Assembly (NCBI RefSeq): GCF_001949145.1
Contig: NW_019091614.1
Span: 41,666 to 101,869 of the forward strand
Direction: 5' to 3'
DNA: 60,204 bases
Source: Acanthaster planci
Taxonomy: Eukaryota; Echinodermata; Asteroidea; Valvatida; Acanthasteridae
Under the pieces are notes generated by a model, which worked only from the letters and a program-made list of their open reading frames with translations, was not told the DNA's origin and did no database searches. Position 1 is the stretch's first letter. Each line of letters opens with the position of its first letter. The position numbers and the translations under genes are program-made. Positions 19,394 to 33,300 of the stretch are shown piece by piece.

Positions 19394-20939
19394 AATACGT
19401 TTCCCTACGGCACAATATGGTTAAGTTTTGCTGTAGCAATAATAACAATAATAATAACTTACTTAATAATATTACTGTTTGGTAATTCCGTACTTATAAG
19501 GAACATTACTTTCTATTCGGCTTAACACGTCACATTCAGAGAGTAGAAACCAGTCGGAGCGAGGAACGGGTTAAAGCCGGGATTTGGGAACAAATTAGCC
19601 CTCGATTGAGCTCACGTGAGAATGGTTCATGGTGATGGTGCCCAAAAACGCTAAATTTGTTATCACTGAAGCTCAGGACAAGAGAGCTCTGCTAATTTCT
19701 GTCGACCCTGTGCGCTTGGAACGAAAGAAATTTCGTCTTTTTTTTCCCTTTCATATTTGGACATATTATGATAAAGTCAGGCATGCACGTTAATCTGTTG
19801 GACCACACGCCTGTTGATCAATAGTTATTTTATACAAAGACAAATGGTGTGCGACTCACCAAATTCCCAAAATCTAGCCCGTCCAACTTTCCTAACAGCG
19901 GTAATTGCCTCCTCACGCTACTACTTTGCGTTCGTGAAGGAAAAACTTGGGAGGAGTTTTTCAGTTTTCTCTCGTTGTTGTGTGAACGCTATTAAAGCTG
20001 GATTTTTTTCGATAGAACAACTGTCCTTAAATTTTGCGTGGGATAACCCTTACCTCTAAGTGACTCAAAAACTTTTACCAGACAGGATATTAAAGTCGTC
20101 ATTATGTGAATTTTTATGTGCATTAGGAGAAACTGTTTTTCTCTTGGGTCCAGACTAGGTACGTAAAATGAATTAAAATAAACGTTGAACACAACCTTCC
20201 ATACCTAGCGGGGAATGTCTGCACAAGGTATTAAAGGGAAGGGTGTGTGGACACGTACGAGTTTACACAATTAACGTCTTCTAACGTTAGAAAGAAGGAC
20301 TTCTTTTGTGCGGAGGTCCACGCTATGGCATATGCCACACTTTTACTTGTGCACTTATACACTGCCACCTCAACACACTCAGAAACGGCCTGCGTCCGCC
20401 ACACATAAAGAATGCTGCAATTTTCAAGTTCATCTTTTAAACTCGGCAGGCCTTAGCAAGCCATTTTTGGTCAAATCAAAATATTGAAGTGTGCATCCTG
20501 TCAGCTGATTAGGTTGGTTTTTGATCTTGTTCACAACATGGTCTTCGGTTTCATGTTGTGGCGTTGTGGGCGGATGAGGCGGCCGTCACGCCCTCAACCC
20601 AGACTCGGTCGGGCGCGCCCCACTTTGGACTATTCTTCTTGACATTTTCTAGCTGTCTAGTAATTGGCCTCTAGCTGGGCCTCATAATGCATGTATTACA
20701 AAAGGGTCACTGACTAGTATGCAGAAAGCGACGCGCGTCGAGAATAAAATACTACGGTGGCTTGGCGTGTGTGATTGCGCTCATCAAGACCGATGCTGTT
20801 GGGAAAACGTCCGAGTCATTTTCCCGTGTAGTTTGAACATGCTTACCATGGTTTTAAATGTTTATGTAGTTTATGCAGCTGGTGGATGTCAATTTGTAGA
20901 AATCAAATGAGATGATTTTCTTCTTTAAAGTATGCCTTT

Positions 20940-21255
20940 TAAGGCTTCTTCGGGCCCCCGTAGTCTAGTTTGACGCGGCGCGGCGGCACGTACGTGATGT
21001 TGCGAAGCTGTCCGGTAGCGCTATAGCGTGCAGCTGGATCAGCGAGCATACGCAATGTGCTGGCTGGGCGTTGGGACAACTTCCTAAGATAGTTAGGCCT
21101 GTAGACAAACTTGTTAATTCATATCGGAAATAACCACTTGAAACCTCTGTCCGGAAGTTTAAACCGTGTTGAGTGATAGCTGGGTTCACGGTAATTCGAC
21201 TTTAGCAATAAAGTACATCACAGGTCAAGGAGGGAAAAAGAGTTCTCCAGTTAAA
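20940..21255 (+). promoter_or_regulatory. Probable CpG-rich promoter / 5' UTR of TES
   Basis: The stretch just before the TES ATG is visibly richer in CG dinucleotides (for example gacgcggcgcggcggcac at 20972 and following) than the introns on either side. No TATA box stands out. A promoter is inferred from position and composition only. Confidence 0.35.
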
Positions 21256-21330
21256 ATGGGAGAAGTCCAACACGACGCGGGAGATTCACCGTACGAGTCG
21301 ATAGCAAAGATCGACACCAGCAAGAAAGAG
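21256..21330 (+). CDS. TES: TES exon 1 (N-terminal 25 codons)
   Basis: The ATG has a strong Kozak context (A at -3, G at +4). An in-frame TAA at 21160-21162 lies upstream with no ATG between. The exon encodes [10 protein letters not shown] to DTSKKE and then meets gtttgc, a weak but valid donor. Joining in frame to exon 2 gives KKEVVLGHE, which aligns with the KKMGLGHE of vertebrate testin, and this supports the pairing. A start in exon 2 is the alternative. Confidence 0.65.
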
Positions 21331-24300
21331 GTTTGCATTAGCAGTTGCAGTTTCATAATTAGGATTATTATTAGCCTGGGTTGGATCGATTGGTCAGATC
21401 ATGCCCTGCTGTCTGGCAACCCTTACTTTCACTCCTCTGCTTGTAAGTTGTATTTGTTTCTTAAGCTGTTGAATGTAATCATCCTCGTACAAGTTAAAAC
21501 ATTGGCCTTATGTTTGCAGCCTCGGAAGTGTTTTTTTTCTCACATCTGCCAAGGCCTTCCTCTTTGTAAAATGATGCATCCTGACTCCACTTTTCTCATC
21601 ATATATCATCTCAATAAAAGTCAGTCATTACAGAAATGCTGGAAAGACACGAATTCTGGACTGAGAAACGTTTATCAATGTTGTTGGGAAATACTTAGAA
21701 ATTCTCTTCACTCCCCATAGACTTTGTACACAACTGCTGAAGTGGAGTCAAGATGCAACTTTTTCCCCAAGTACCAAGTAATGTAAAGAAAAATGTGACA
21801 TTCTTACCAAGCATGCCAAGGGGTGCCTTCAGTTTCGCAGGAGCACAGCGAATGGCGAACCCCATAATTCTGGGGTAAAAAAAGCAGATTTTCCACTATC
21901 GAAAAACATACATCATGTTTTATTTTTGAGTGTCATACATGTACATGTAAACAACTTTAGGGGTGCTTGTTAATTTTGGGAGATTTTTGTGAGGATCAGG
22001 AAAGGGGGTTCTGTTTAGTACTCAGAGAACTCTGAGTCACTACACGGAGTAGTACCGGTACGTGACAGTTCTCGTTCTTGAAGTACTGTACATTCCTACA
22101 TGTAACAGTACATGCAACTTGAACCAATGTAAAAGGTAAGGCCAACTTGTTGATGTTTATGACAATCAAAATTTGTCATGGTTTGGCCTGAAAGTCTTTC
22201 TGCCATGAACACCTATACCGGTAATCCACATTCACTTGTGATTCAGTGTACAGTGATTGGGTGCAGAGAGATCACGCCATTTCACCATCATGACCATCCA
22301 TACATATTACGCCAGATTCTGCATATGGCCCAGATGGAAATATTCACTTTTAGGACACCTCTGCAGTTGTTTCATTCTTTTTAAAGGGTTTACAGATTGC
22401 CACAGACATGTGCAATTGGAACTTCCAATTTGCGTGACAGAGTTATGGATTAACACCTGTGCGTGTACAGAACATTTGCATACTACATGCACATGCCACT
22501 GACGGTACTGAATACACAGGTGTAATTTTCCTACGAAGATGGGATCCTACATGTGTGATAGAAATCTATGGGAGCAGTATCAAAAACACCTTAGAAAGAA
22601 TGTCAGTTACTGGACTATCACAGTTTTCAAGCATCTTAAACAATGACAACTTTACTTCTCTCTATAAAACTGCTCCCCCAGGGTATGTACTGAACCCACC
22701 TTCTTAGTCTAAAACCCTGTAAAATTTTACAGCAAAATTATAACCATGTTGATGTTTATAACACTTGGAAATTACATACATGTAGCATAGTCCAGTAAAA
22801 GCAATTCGTAAGAAAATTCAATCCCCCTGATTCACTGACAAAATGTGCATGTATAACTTTGATCCTTAATAGCATTCACAGGTCTGTTGTAAGGGCAGAA
22901 TTGTTTACAGTCTGAGTTGGTGAGGTGTTTAGATACAGAGTTATAATGTTTGACTCCCTGTAGACTTTGTACACAACCAACACATTAGCATTTTAAAAAA
23001 TATATCACATACCAGTACATGTACGTGTATACAAAGTATAACCCCACTGTTGTGTTGCCTGTGACTTAACAGACAGGCAAAGCACACCTAGGAAAATTGG
23101 GGGATTGGCTTGATCATTTCTTTTCCTCTCTTGGGATCTATGAAATCTAAATAACATTCCCTAAATATTTCCCCAATAGAGAATTACAACAAAAGATGGA
23201 GCATGCACACCTGTCTGATAATCTTGTCTCCACGATGTCAAGCAAACCCTAACAGTCCACAATCCTTCACCTGTTGGAAGAGGACAGTTACGACTGGTTC
23301 TTGCTTTGTGCAAAGCGAACACAACCATTTAACGTGACTTCAAATAAAATATTTCACAGTGAATTCACAAATGTTGACTGTGAATTTCACCGCAAATGTT
23401 CCATGGCATCGAGTTCGCCTCACTAAAACTGCATTTGTCTTAAGTACTAGCCTTTGAGGTGAAAGTACATCTACCTTATATAATTGCTTGTCTTTTCCAA
23501 TGACTGGATTATGTTCAAGTAAGTGGAACCCTAATTAACGATAAATGTACATAGGGTCCCAGATACCCTGACTAGGATTATTGGCAGGTCAGAGAATGGT
23601 GGATAATCTGCCGTTATGTGCATACAATTTACCTCTTAATTATTGTTCAACGTTCCCCGAGGAACGGTTGGTTTCTTCTGGGCATGGGGCCTCGAGAACA
23701 ACCATACAGGTAGATGTAGACATAAGAAGTTTCTTACACTCGTACATGTATGGCTCCTTGACATTGCAACTTTTAATCATCTTTTCAGGGTTTCAAGTTG
23801 ACAAGTCAAAAACCTGCATTGCATTGCTGAAAATGATACGAAGTTTGGAAGTATACATGTACATGTATGTACATGAATTGGATAGTGTACTGTATTTTTT
23901 TCCCACTGGTGTCAATGTATGACTGCAATTATAGCATTGAATGTACATGTACTAGTATGCAAGAAATTGTGTCATGTATCATTAAAACTTCATCGGATCA
24001 AGATTTATAATTTTTTCTTAGCAATTAACAGAGAGAGCTACATGTACGTACATGTACATGTGTACTGGGACACCATGAGAACTGAATCATTTCACAAGGA
24101 CTTGCACAGTGCGCAGGGTGTGTTCAATGTCCGTTGGTGACAATGAATTCCGCGGTAGCATCAGGTGCACAGTTTCCCATCAAGTGTAACAAATATAATG
24201 AAATTCTCCTGTGGGCTGTCAGTGGTGGTGGAAGTAGGATTTGGTAGCAAGCTGTTGTGTATGCTCAATACAGTATAGCTTTTCTAGGATAGTCCTAGGC

Positions 24301-27300
24301 TGTTGAAGGTCAAACTCACTGGGGTAACACAGCTGAACCCAGAGTGAGGAGAATCTAGCATTACATAACCTGATATTATGAACTATCTTGGGCTGATTAT
24401 TTGTTTTTTCTCCCCTGACCGTTCGCTGTTCCAAGTACTAAACAGTGATACCAAAACTTCCAAAAGCCACTTTGATATCAACAAACAAATTGTGCATCAT
24501 GAAACATGACGGCCACTGCCACTCGCATAATTTTGCACGGCATGTCATTTGTACATTTCCAACCTCAATCAAGTCAACATTCATGAAACAAGAATATTCA
24601 TAATTGCTGTTGCAGAGTGACGTTCATGTAAAACAGACATGACTGAGTCACAGTCACATAGAAATTTATGGAAATTGCCAACACACTGAATTTCAGACAA
24701 GTATCCTATTTTTAACTAACCTTTTGCTTTCATTATTCCTTGAGCTTTTCTGTGCTCCCATTCAATTTGGTCAACAAATATATTATCCATTAGAAACAAT
24801 TACAGCATTACAGAGAGACAGTTTGCCGGATTGAATCTTCTCCCTGCCTTTACATTAGGTGTTGACATTGTGGTGACTATGGGGACATCAACTGCAACTG
24901 TTTGTATGATTGTCCATAATTTCAGGGAATGATAGCAATGAATTTCAAAGCACAAGAAACCTATATTTCCCACTGAATGGAAAATTGTGTCATATGTACA
25001 TGTACTTTGTCAGCTAGAACTTGTTGACTATCATTTTTCTGTAACAGTTTTGCTGGAGCCTCTAAAGAACTCCCCGATTACTAGATACACATACATGTAC
25101 ATGCAAATACCAGTAAATGCACAAACATGGAATTGAAAAATTGAAGAATTTTAATTCTTCAGTCTGTTTGCAAAATATCGGTATTTGTACTTGGAGTTTC
25201 CTCACGAGCGGAATTTCCCATTTCACAAGCAGTGTTAATTTCATTCCGTATGCTAGTGAAGCAGAAAATCATCGGTTCCAGTCACAGAGCAAAGAGCACA
25301 AGAGTGCTACAGTATGCATTACTCATGTTTCATGTACTGGTACTCTGTACAAGTGCATGTATGTAAAAATCATGTATTCTACAATGAGCACATGGCGTAA
25401 GTTGTGCATACCGGTATGTACCTGCATACATGTACTCAACACATGTACATGTATGTGTTACATTATGATAGCCCCTGCAGGTACTGTATGTACATTGTAC
25501 CAGTTGATGTACTGCCATGCTCATTGTACATACTGTAGTAATGTACATGTATTGGGTACACATACATGTACAGTACACTGTTGTCACAATGTCCCTTCAT
25601 TGTAAAGAGAGCTTGTTGTTAATATCAGTTGATGCACAAAAGCCTGAAAGCATCACCTGTCATGTATGCAAATTTAACATCTATTTGCCCACTGGGTCCT
25701 GGAATACAAATCTGAATGTATGACCTTGAGAAATCATTTACTTGTATGATCTTTCAAAGGTCTCAGGACGTGTGTAACACATCCATGTTACATTATAGTG
25801 TACTCCTATGGTTTGGGGGGAAATATTGGCTCTGACAATGTCTGGTTTTTAATTTCGTATTCCTGGTTCTCCAATTTCTCTTTGAGGAATACTGTAGTCA
25901 GATGTCAAGCACTTTGTAATATATTCACACCGTGTGGGGCATACATGTACATGTACAGTGTCCATGTAAAGGTACATGTACATGTATACATACAGTACAT
26001 GTACATGTACATCATGCACATACAATGTACATGTACACTGTACTGCATGTACATGTACTGTTGTACAGTATACATGTACTGTACACATGTGTCAGAGTGA
26101 TTCAAATTCATCATTACTTTTTGTCATATGTATGCATGTACATGTATGTACCGGTATATGTACATGTACATGTATACCACACTTGTACATGTATCATGGT
26201 TTGAATTTGTACTAAACTGTGGGACAATGTCAAATTCAATTTAATTATTTCATTTCATCACAATTAAAAAGACTATAAATGTGAATTTGATTTTCCTGAT
26301 GTGCACATAAAACTACAGAAAACATCACCCTTACACTGTCCAAATAGATACATGGATGTACATGTACCAGGTATCAATGAACAATAAAAAGAAGTTACAT
26401 GTACCATAGTTGAATTTAAAATACGATAAATAAAAAAAACCCATAATACAATTTGTGGAAATGGTAATAAAATCACAGTATCATGTCAATGTACTGTAGT
26501 TGGCATTGTAAAATCACAGTTGCACAGGTTAGGTAGCGCTGAGTTGCACAGAGGGGAGTGTACATTCATGTACACTGTATGTACAGTATTGGTGCTGAAT
26601 AAGAGGATGAGTTGAATTTAGAATAATGGGCCTCAACTTCTGAGAGAATAAATGGAACATACTGTCCTTGGGTACATGTACAGTATATTGTAAACGGTGT
26701 AATGCGTGACCATATGCACCACTGTGTGACTGATTTTTAGTACTTTATTCACCATTCGTTCTCAATCCTCCAAAATCCACCAGCCTTTAAAATACTATTC
26801 ATCCTCAATCCTCCAAAATCCTTCAATGTTCAAATCATCATTCATCCAGAATCCTCCAAAACCACCCAGAGGATTTTGGAGGATTGAGATGGGTTAGGAT
26901 TGAGTTCTTGAAACCATTTTATGGTACTCAGCAGTCGATTGGTCTGAGGTGTATACACGTAAAGCGTGCATACTATTTGTCCGCGATTGTTGCCACCGTA
27001 GTAATGGCTTTTAGTTCTTTTGTCAAATTACACTCTGAACTGACGTTTCCCTTGAGAGGATGCTCAGCGTGTAGCCACCTCTTTTCAGGTATAAAAAGGC
27101 CATGGCTCACATGAGCTACATGTATGTGTATTACGATAGACTGATAGTACACATAAACTGGGGCTGGAAACCGTCTGCAGTGTGTAAAAAGTGCTATGTC
27201 CAAGTGCCCCCCAACAAGAGTACAGTACAATGTTACCTGCCACTATGAATTCCCCTCTCAGTTAAAAATAAGGCACAAGTTTGCAGTGTGGACATGTAAT

Positions 27301-30300
27301 TCAGACATGTTCTACTCTAGTTTCTTTTTCTTTTTTACTTTTTTTCATGTGATACAATGCAACTCTGTAGTCTGTACCTTTCATGTTCATGTACTCTGTA
27401 CGTCATCGCTAAATTTTTAACTCTGGGTTTTGCCCTTACGCCACCATACACATGTATAAAAAATTCACAAGTTTATTCGGGTGTAACTCAAATCGAATAC
27501 CTCCTGCTTACTAGTGAAGACATCTAACCACTTGACAACCAAGCTTGCCGAGGTTGGCAGACCAGTCTGAGTCAGATACAAATGTACATGTGTAGCAGAG
27601 GGTACCATAAACTTGTATTTTGTGTCTGGAGATGGCAAGTTTTAATAACATTTTTTGCCTTCACACTGACACACTGGTATATATACATGTAACCCTGTAC
27701 GGTATATTCAGTGTTTGTCCAAGAGCTTGCGGAAAACATGTACAAGGTTGCTCACTTGAACTCAAACCCACTATCTCTTGCTTACTAGACATCTAACCAC
27801 TCGACCACTGAGCTTGCCGCGGTCTGCTGGCCGGTCAAGCAAGTCAGCTGTGTAGCCGCGGGCACTGCAAACTATTACAAGATGTACTTTGCGTCGGGGA
27901 GATGCACTAAAATTGAAAGAGGAACTTTTGTTAAACATGCATTACATGTCGGCATTAGCATCCGGAAATGAATACTGGTACCCTGAAATTGGAAGTCTTT
28001 GGAGGAAGTTTAGTCATGTTAGAACTGTCAATTCTTTACTCACGATTCAAACATGAAGCCATTTGATACAAGCATTCGTATACATGTACGACGTACATAC
28101 ACGTAAATAAAAGCAAGAATGACCAAATGAATTGAAATTGATTTGAATGTGCAGTGTACATGTATATGTACATGTATTCATGTACATGCATGGGCACTGA
28201 GCAGACCATTCCTACAATCAGTTGTACATACATGTACACGTACCATCTGTAAGCAAAAGTTCACAAACAATGCACATTTTGGGATCAAGTTTTGCGTTTC
28301 AAGTTTCATCTTTTTTTGGTTGTCTGTGTACAATGTATACAACAATATTGCATGTATGAACATGAATTTGTGTTGAAAAAATTCTCCTCGCAGGAGTTCC
28401 CCCGAACCAATGTCACCCCCGCATTCAGCTTACTGGTACACACGTTTACCTTGTGTACAGTATGTGGGTGTGATTTGACAACCTTAGTTCACCAGGGTCA
28501 GTCTGTGCGGTAGAGGTGGGCTCCATCCACATGCCACTAACTGTTTGGCAGCTTTTGACAGCATACAACGTACATGTACCGGAACATGTACTGCACATGT
28601 ACGGTACATGGCATATTTGATTTGTTTCTTTGTATATAACCATACAGCAGCCTCAGCGTGTCACACAAGGCCAGAAAAATTGTTCATTTGTTGGAAGAGG
28701 GAATGGTGTTTCGTGTTAAATGTTATCATCTGCCATTGTGTGCTCAGTGTGCTCATAGCATACATACACATCTGTGTCTACCAAGGATAAATATTCTACA
28801 TATATTGGCATCATCTGTTCTATTGTGTATGTGTTGGGATGAATAATTCATCACACATGATCCTCAATCCACCAATCAGATGATGGGGATTTATTCAGGT
28901 GTTAAGGGTGAAGAATAAATGACAGATGCTTTCTTTTGATTTCCATCATGCAGGTGGTCCTTGGACATGAAATAGGGTCGGGGTCAAAGTGCCTGAAGTG
29001 TGGCGATGCCTGCACTGGCCTTGAACTTCATTTTTGGAGGTGAGATTACTATTTTTTCAGCTTAATATGGGGCACATGGAATATTGAATTGGACTCATGG
29101 AGACCTTAGAATAGTCAGATGCTAATTGAGACCAGAGATTGTATAGCGTCGCATAGCAGAGCAAGATGGAGAACTTCACCGTGAATACACATAAAATGTT
29201 GTTGTCGCACAGATGCCATTGGGTGTGAATACGCTATGTTAATCCAACAGGTGCAAGCACCGCCACAGGCACGCACACCTGGTATGCCTGCGCCTTTGCA
29301 TTAACTTTTACACTCAAATGGCGCCCTGATGATAACACCTTCTTGGCCGAGTTCTCCATCTTGCGCCACTACGCATTAAGATCAACACCTGTGATACCAG
29401 TACTGATACCCATACCGTGACATTGCTAAACTTTTACACACAATTGAAAGGAACTTGACATCTTGGCATAAGTTGCACTTTCAGAAGTTCAGTATAAGAC
29501 CCAGTTTCACAGACAGGGTGCTACACACATTATGATAAGATGATCTGGGAAACCTGCATTCAATTTACCTTCTGTCATATGATTAATGCATAATTCTAGG
29601 GATTTCCTTGAAGTTTTGAACAGTCAGAAGTTCACTACATGTATAGAGGGATTTCACATTAGCGCCGTCTGCGCATATCTGCATCGAAACCAAGGCTGTC
29701 TGTGTTGAACTGCGTCGCGTGCGCCCGCGAAGTCGACAAAGTAATTGTGACTCCACTTCAGTTTTAACCACGCCCACTGCACAAGATACACGGCCATCGC
29801 AGGTACGTCAGTTCGCGGTCAGATGTCATTATTTTTCTTTTGATTTTACGTGTCGAGTCATCGTGAATGACTCTTCCATAAAAATTTTCAGCCTGAAAAG
29901 TCTGAATTAAACATACCTTTATGTATTTGTGTCTTGACTCCTTACTTTCAATCGTCTGATCGTATTAAGAATTGAAGCTGACACGTACAGCCTCGTTTTC
30001 AAACGCAGAAGTGCGCAGATCGACGCTAAAAGCATCATATTGGGATCCCTCTATAAGGCCCAATTTCTTGGACTATGCTGGATGCAGAATTGTAAGGACC
30101 TTCCAGATATCCACTGTGTTAGTATGTATCAGGCTCACTGTCATGGCTGTATTGGAATCCTGGAATCGTCCGAAGTTTATCATATGGCTCACCATCACGG
30201 CTATAGTTAATGTGGAATTTTGTAACTATCTAGTGCAAAAATTAGACCTACAACCAGTAATGATACATGTACCAGTAGATTTGTGACATTACAGGAAAGC

Positions 30301-33300
30301 CACCTGCAAACAGGCAATTTGCAATACTTGTGAAGTATTTTGCCATGGAGCAAAAAATTGTCAGAGACATTCATTCAAGATCCCAGTGAATACACTTGAT
30401 GTACTCTGGTACATTTGACTTGAACTTCAAACTGAAAGAGCAGATGAGTTCTGGTACGCATCCATCTTAAAAAGTCTCTCATAGTGTAGGGGAGCGAGTG
30501 CCATTTATGCCGCATCTTCCCAATTCACAGGAGAATCTGTAAGATCTGCAAGTGTTCCCCTGAGGACCATGCTGTCCAGATAAAGGAGCACGAGACGGTG
30601 CGCAAGGTAGGCCGGCTCTTTGACTCCACCAATTACAAGAAGTACACGGTGGACAAGATGACCATTGAGCACACCGAGATGATGGCCAAGCCCGAGGCCC
30701 CCGTGATTGGCAACGCCGAGCCTTCCAAGAACATCACCTTTGAGTGGATACCACAGGGAGCCACTGAGAAAATGGTGAGCTACATGTACTAATCCAAGTC
30801 TGTCCCTTTTGCCCCCGGTTGTGAACACGAAGTAGGATCCAAATGTGCATGAACAAATATGATTGCCAGAGGGAGCATTTCAGATGCCACTTCCTATGGA
30901 TCACAGTCGCCAATGTTATTGAGGATCTGAATGTTGCATGCATTTGACTGATAAAAATATGTTGCTTGTCATCTTAAGGAGTAGTAACTTGTTTTTGAAT
31001 TAAGGCAAACATGCCATGTCCTGTAAAAATGAGCTAACAGGTATGTGTGAATGAATATTGTTTTTCGAAATTAAGTTTTGTTCGGTACATGTATATAAAT
31101 ATCCAGTACGCGTCTGTGCACACGTACATGTGTATGGAGTGACTGGATTGTGTCTTGTAAAAATAGTGCACTAGTTTTGTGTATTTTTGTTGTTACAAAT
31201 AAGCATTGTGTCACCGTGATCAAGTCTGAATTTGATTCTGGTTGGGTTTTTATATGTGATACAAACATGACAAGTAATTCTTTAAGACAAATTATTTGAA
31301 AATCATTTGGCGGCAAAAGGTACAGGTGCGCACATACACTCCTAAAAGGACTGCCTAGAGTGTATAAACTCTCGTGAGAAAAATGCGCCATACTCTCAGC
31401 CATTAAGGAATCACCCCCACTGAGAGTGCAATTAGATTCACCCCTGAGGAAACCCAGAATCCATGCCAACCTCAAGGGAGGTAGAGTTGAACCAATCCAA
31501 TTTTCACATGAGAAATATTCCCCTCCCCCCCAAAAAAGATTGTAATACACTTTATTGGTCAGCAGGGAATTGCCAAAGTATTTGTTCCCCAGGGATGGTA
31601 GATTGCCAGAGTTTGCTTAGGTGCATTTCAGCAGCAATTGTGACCTGAAGATTGAGCATCATTGCAGCAGGATGCATTCACAGTGTACACTACATGTAGA
31701 TTATCCTCTAACGATGCAGTACATGTTTGCTATTTAGCCAAAGAGCCTGTGGGCAACTGAACTCGCCCTCCGACACAGACTTCAACTGACAATAGGTCAT
31801 GTACAATTTGGATAGGGATGGCCTAGTTCCTTTTGTAATGTGCAGGTGTATGTGGGCATTTCCCTTCAAATCCCAGATTGCCAAGTGAGAACAGAAATGC
31901 CCCTGCCAAACACCGACGTCACTTTGTTGCAAGGCTACGAAAGTCTCATCGAACATGCATCATAGGCTTGCTTGTCTGAGTGCACCAGATCAGACATTTG
32001 GCGTCACTAAACATTGGTAGTGTTTGCCAGCATGCTCTCAGTTTGAATATTTGCCTTGATGTGATGTGAGAACTTTGACTTCGTGCATTTACACTTAACC
32101 AGACCTGTCCTTTCCTGCTTCTCATGTAAGGTCACCTTAAAAACAAAGCTTTATTCAAGTCCAAGGACTCCATCAGTATTTTTTTCTTCTTGGAAGAAAA
32201 TAACTCCTCTCCAGTGCATAGCCAGGTCTTGGGTCCCGTGGCAAAATATACCGTAGGATTTTTTTCTCTGAAAAAGTAATCTCATATTTATCCATAAAAG
32301 AATCCTCCTGTCCCCCAGGCGGTAGTATTGTTTTTCACATGCCGGTGCATGCAATTCCTTGGAGAAAACTATGGGCAACATGTCTCGGGGGAGGGGGGAG
32401 GAGGGGAGGGGTATTGAAAGTTGGAAGACAATTTGTTTCCCTCCACCACCACCGCCCCCCTAATGAGTTTGTTTTGCGCTGTCAACTTGTACAGAACATG
32501 GGTACGTATGTACATGTATTATGAACAGCATGGAGGTCAAGGTCTTGTACAAATCTTGTCCTCAATCCTCCAATTTAATATATCTGTACGTGGAATTTTA
32601 CATACACTCAAGGGGTTTACATTTGTGCGTACACACATGTATATGTGCCATACACAAACTCGCTTGTAGTGCAGTGAATTAATTGCAGCTGTACGTGTAC
32701 AGGTTGCGTACAAGTGACTACCCAGACTGCCACCAATTCAGCCTGACTGAGCACAACTGGCAGAAATGAGATTAGTCGTGTACAAAAGCTGGCGCGATCT
32801 GATCACTCTGCCGCTAGCAATCGGTGTAACGCAGCGTGCAGTTTTCCAATCAGCGGGGCCGAAATTTCACGCCTAGAGGAAAATTATTTCTAGTTGCGCT
32901 TTTTTTTTTTTTCAAGAAAGCCATACTCGTGAGCCACAGGCATCCAGCTTGACTCCAGTGATCGCTGTGTGGTGCTTCTTTGGAGCAGTCCTTGGATTGT
33001 TCACACAAGCCTCATGCTTGCATGCCGCACATATGTATTTGTCAATTTGATATGAACTGGTACATGTACCTGTATGAGTGATTTCATTGCATTATACTCG
33101 ACAGTGTCTTGCTCAAACCATGCACATTATGTTTAAATGCATGCAAAGAGAGAACATACGTGTACATCATGTCAACAAACCAAATGAGCCTTTTGTTGAC
33201 CCTGCCCAATTTATGGGTACATGTATTTCCACACATGCAATGCACACATTATCAATTTTGTCTTGGATGTGGATGCGTCATTTGGTTCAAACGTTATAGA

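Larger units (their letters stand above)
7798..21255. other. Intergenic region between IMPDH and TES
   Basis: This stretch includes the IMPDH 3' UTR, the TES promoter and TES 5' UTR, none of which has a border I can place. The open frames read as chance translations: no recognised domain, no linked splice sites, low-complexity composition. Contents listed separately are GGCCAATTTCAC-type repeats near 8.1-8.9 kb, a 52-bp minisatellite at 12 kb, foldbacks at 13.4-14.05 and 17.7-17.9 kb, a tRNA-derived SINE at 18.9-19.2 kb and a palindromic MITE at 19.27-19.39 kb. The last kilobase before TES is CpG-rich. Confidence 0.6.
21331..28953 (+). other. TES intron 1
   Basis: The intron is 7.6 kb with GT/AG ends. 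The TACATG-type sequence absent upstream becomes dense from about 21930. Main contents are long arrays at 25.4-26.2 kb, an inverted repeat of AATCCTCCAAAATCC at 26.76-26.90 kb and two tRNA-like heads at 27.48-27.84 kb. No coding exon was recognised; the frames over the arrays are just repeated Tyr-Met and His-Val. Confidence 0.75.

Noticed and set aside
25330-26215. Open frames of 60-160 codons on both strands across the TACATG arrays
   Set aside because: The translations are Met-Tyr, His-Val or Cys-Thr repeats forced by the hexamer. There are no splice sites or domain content.
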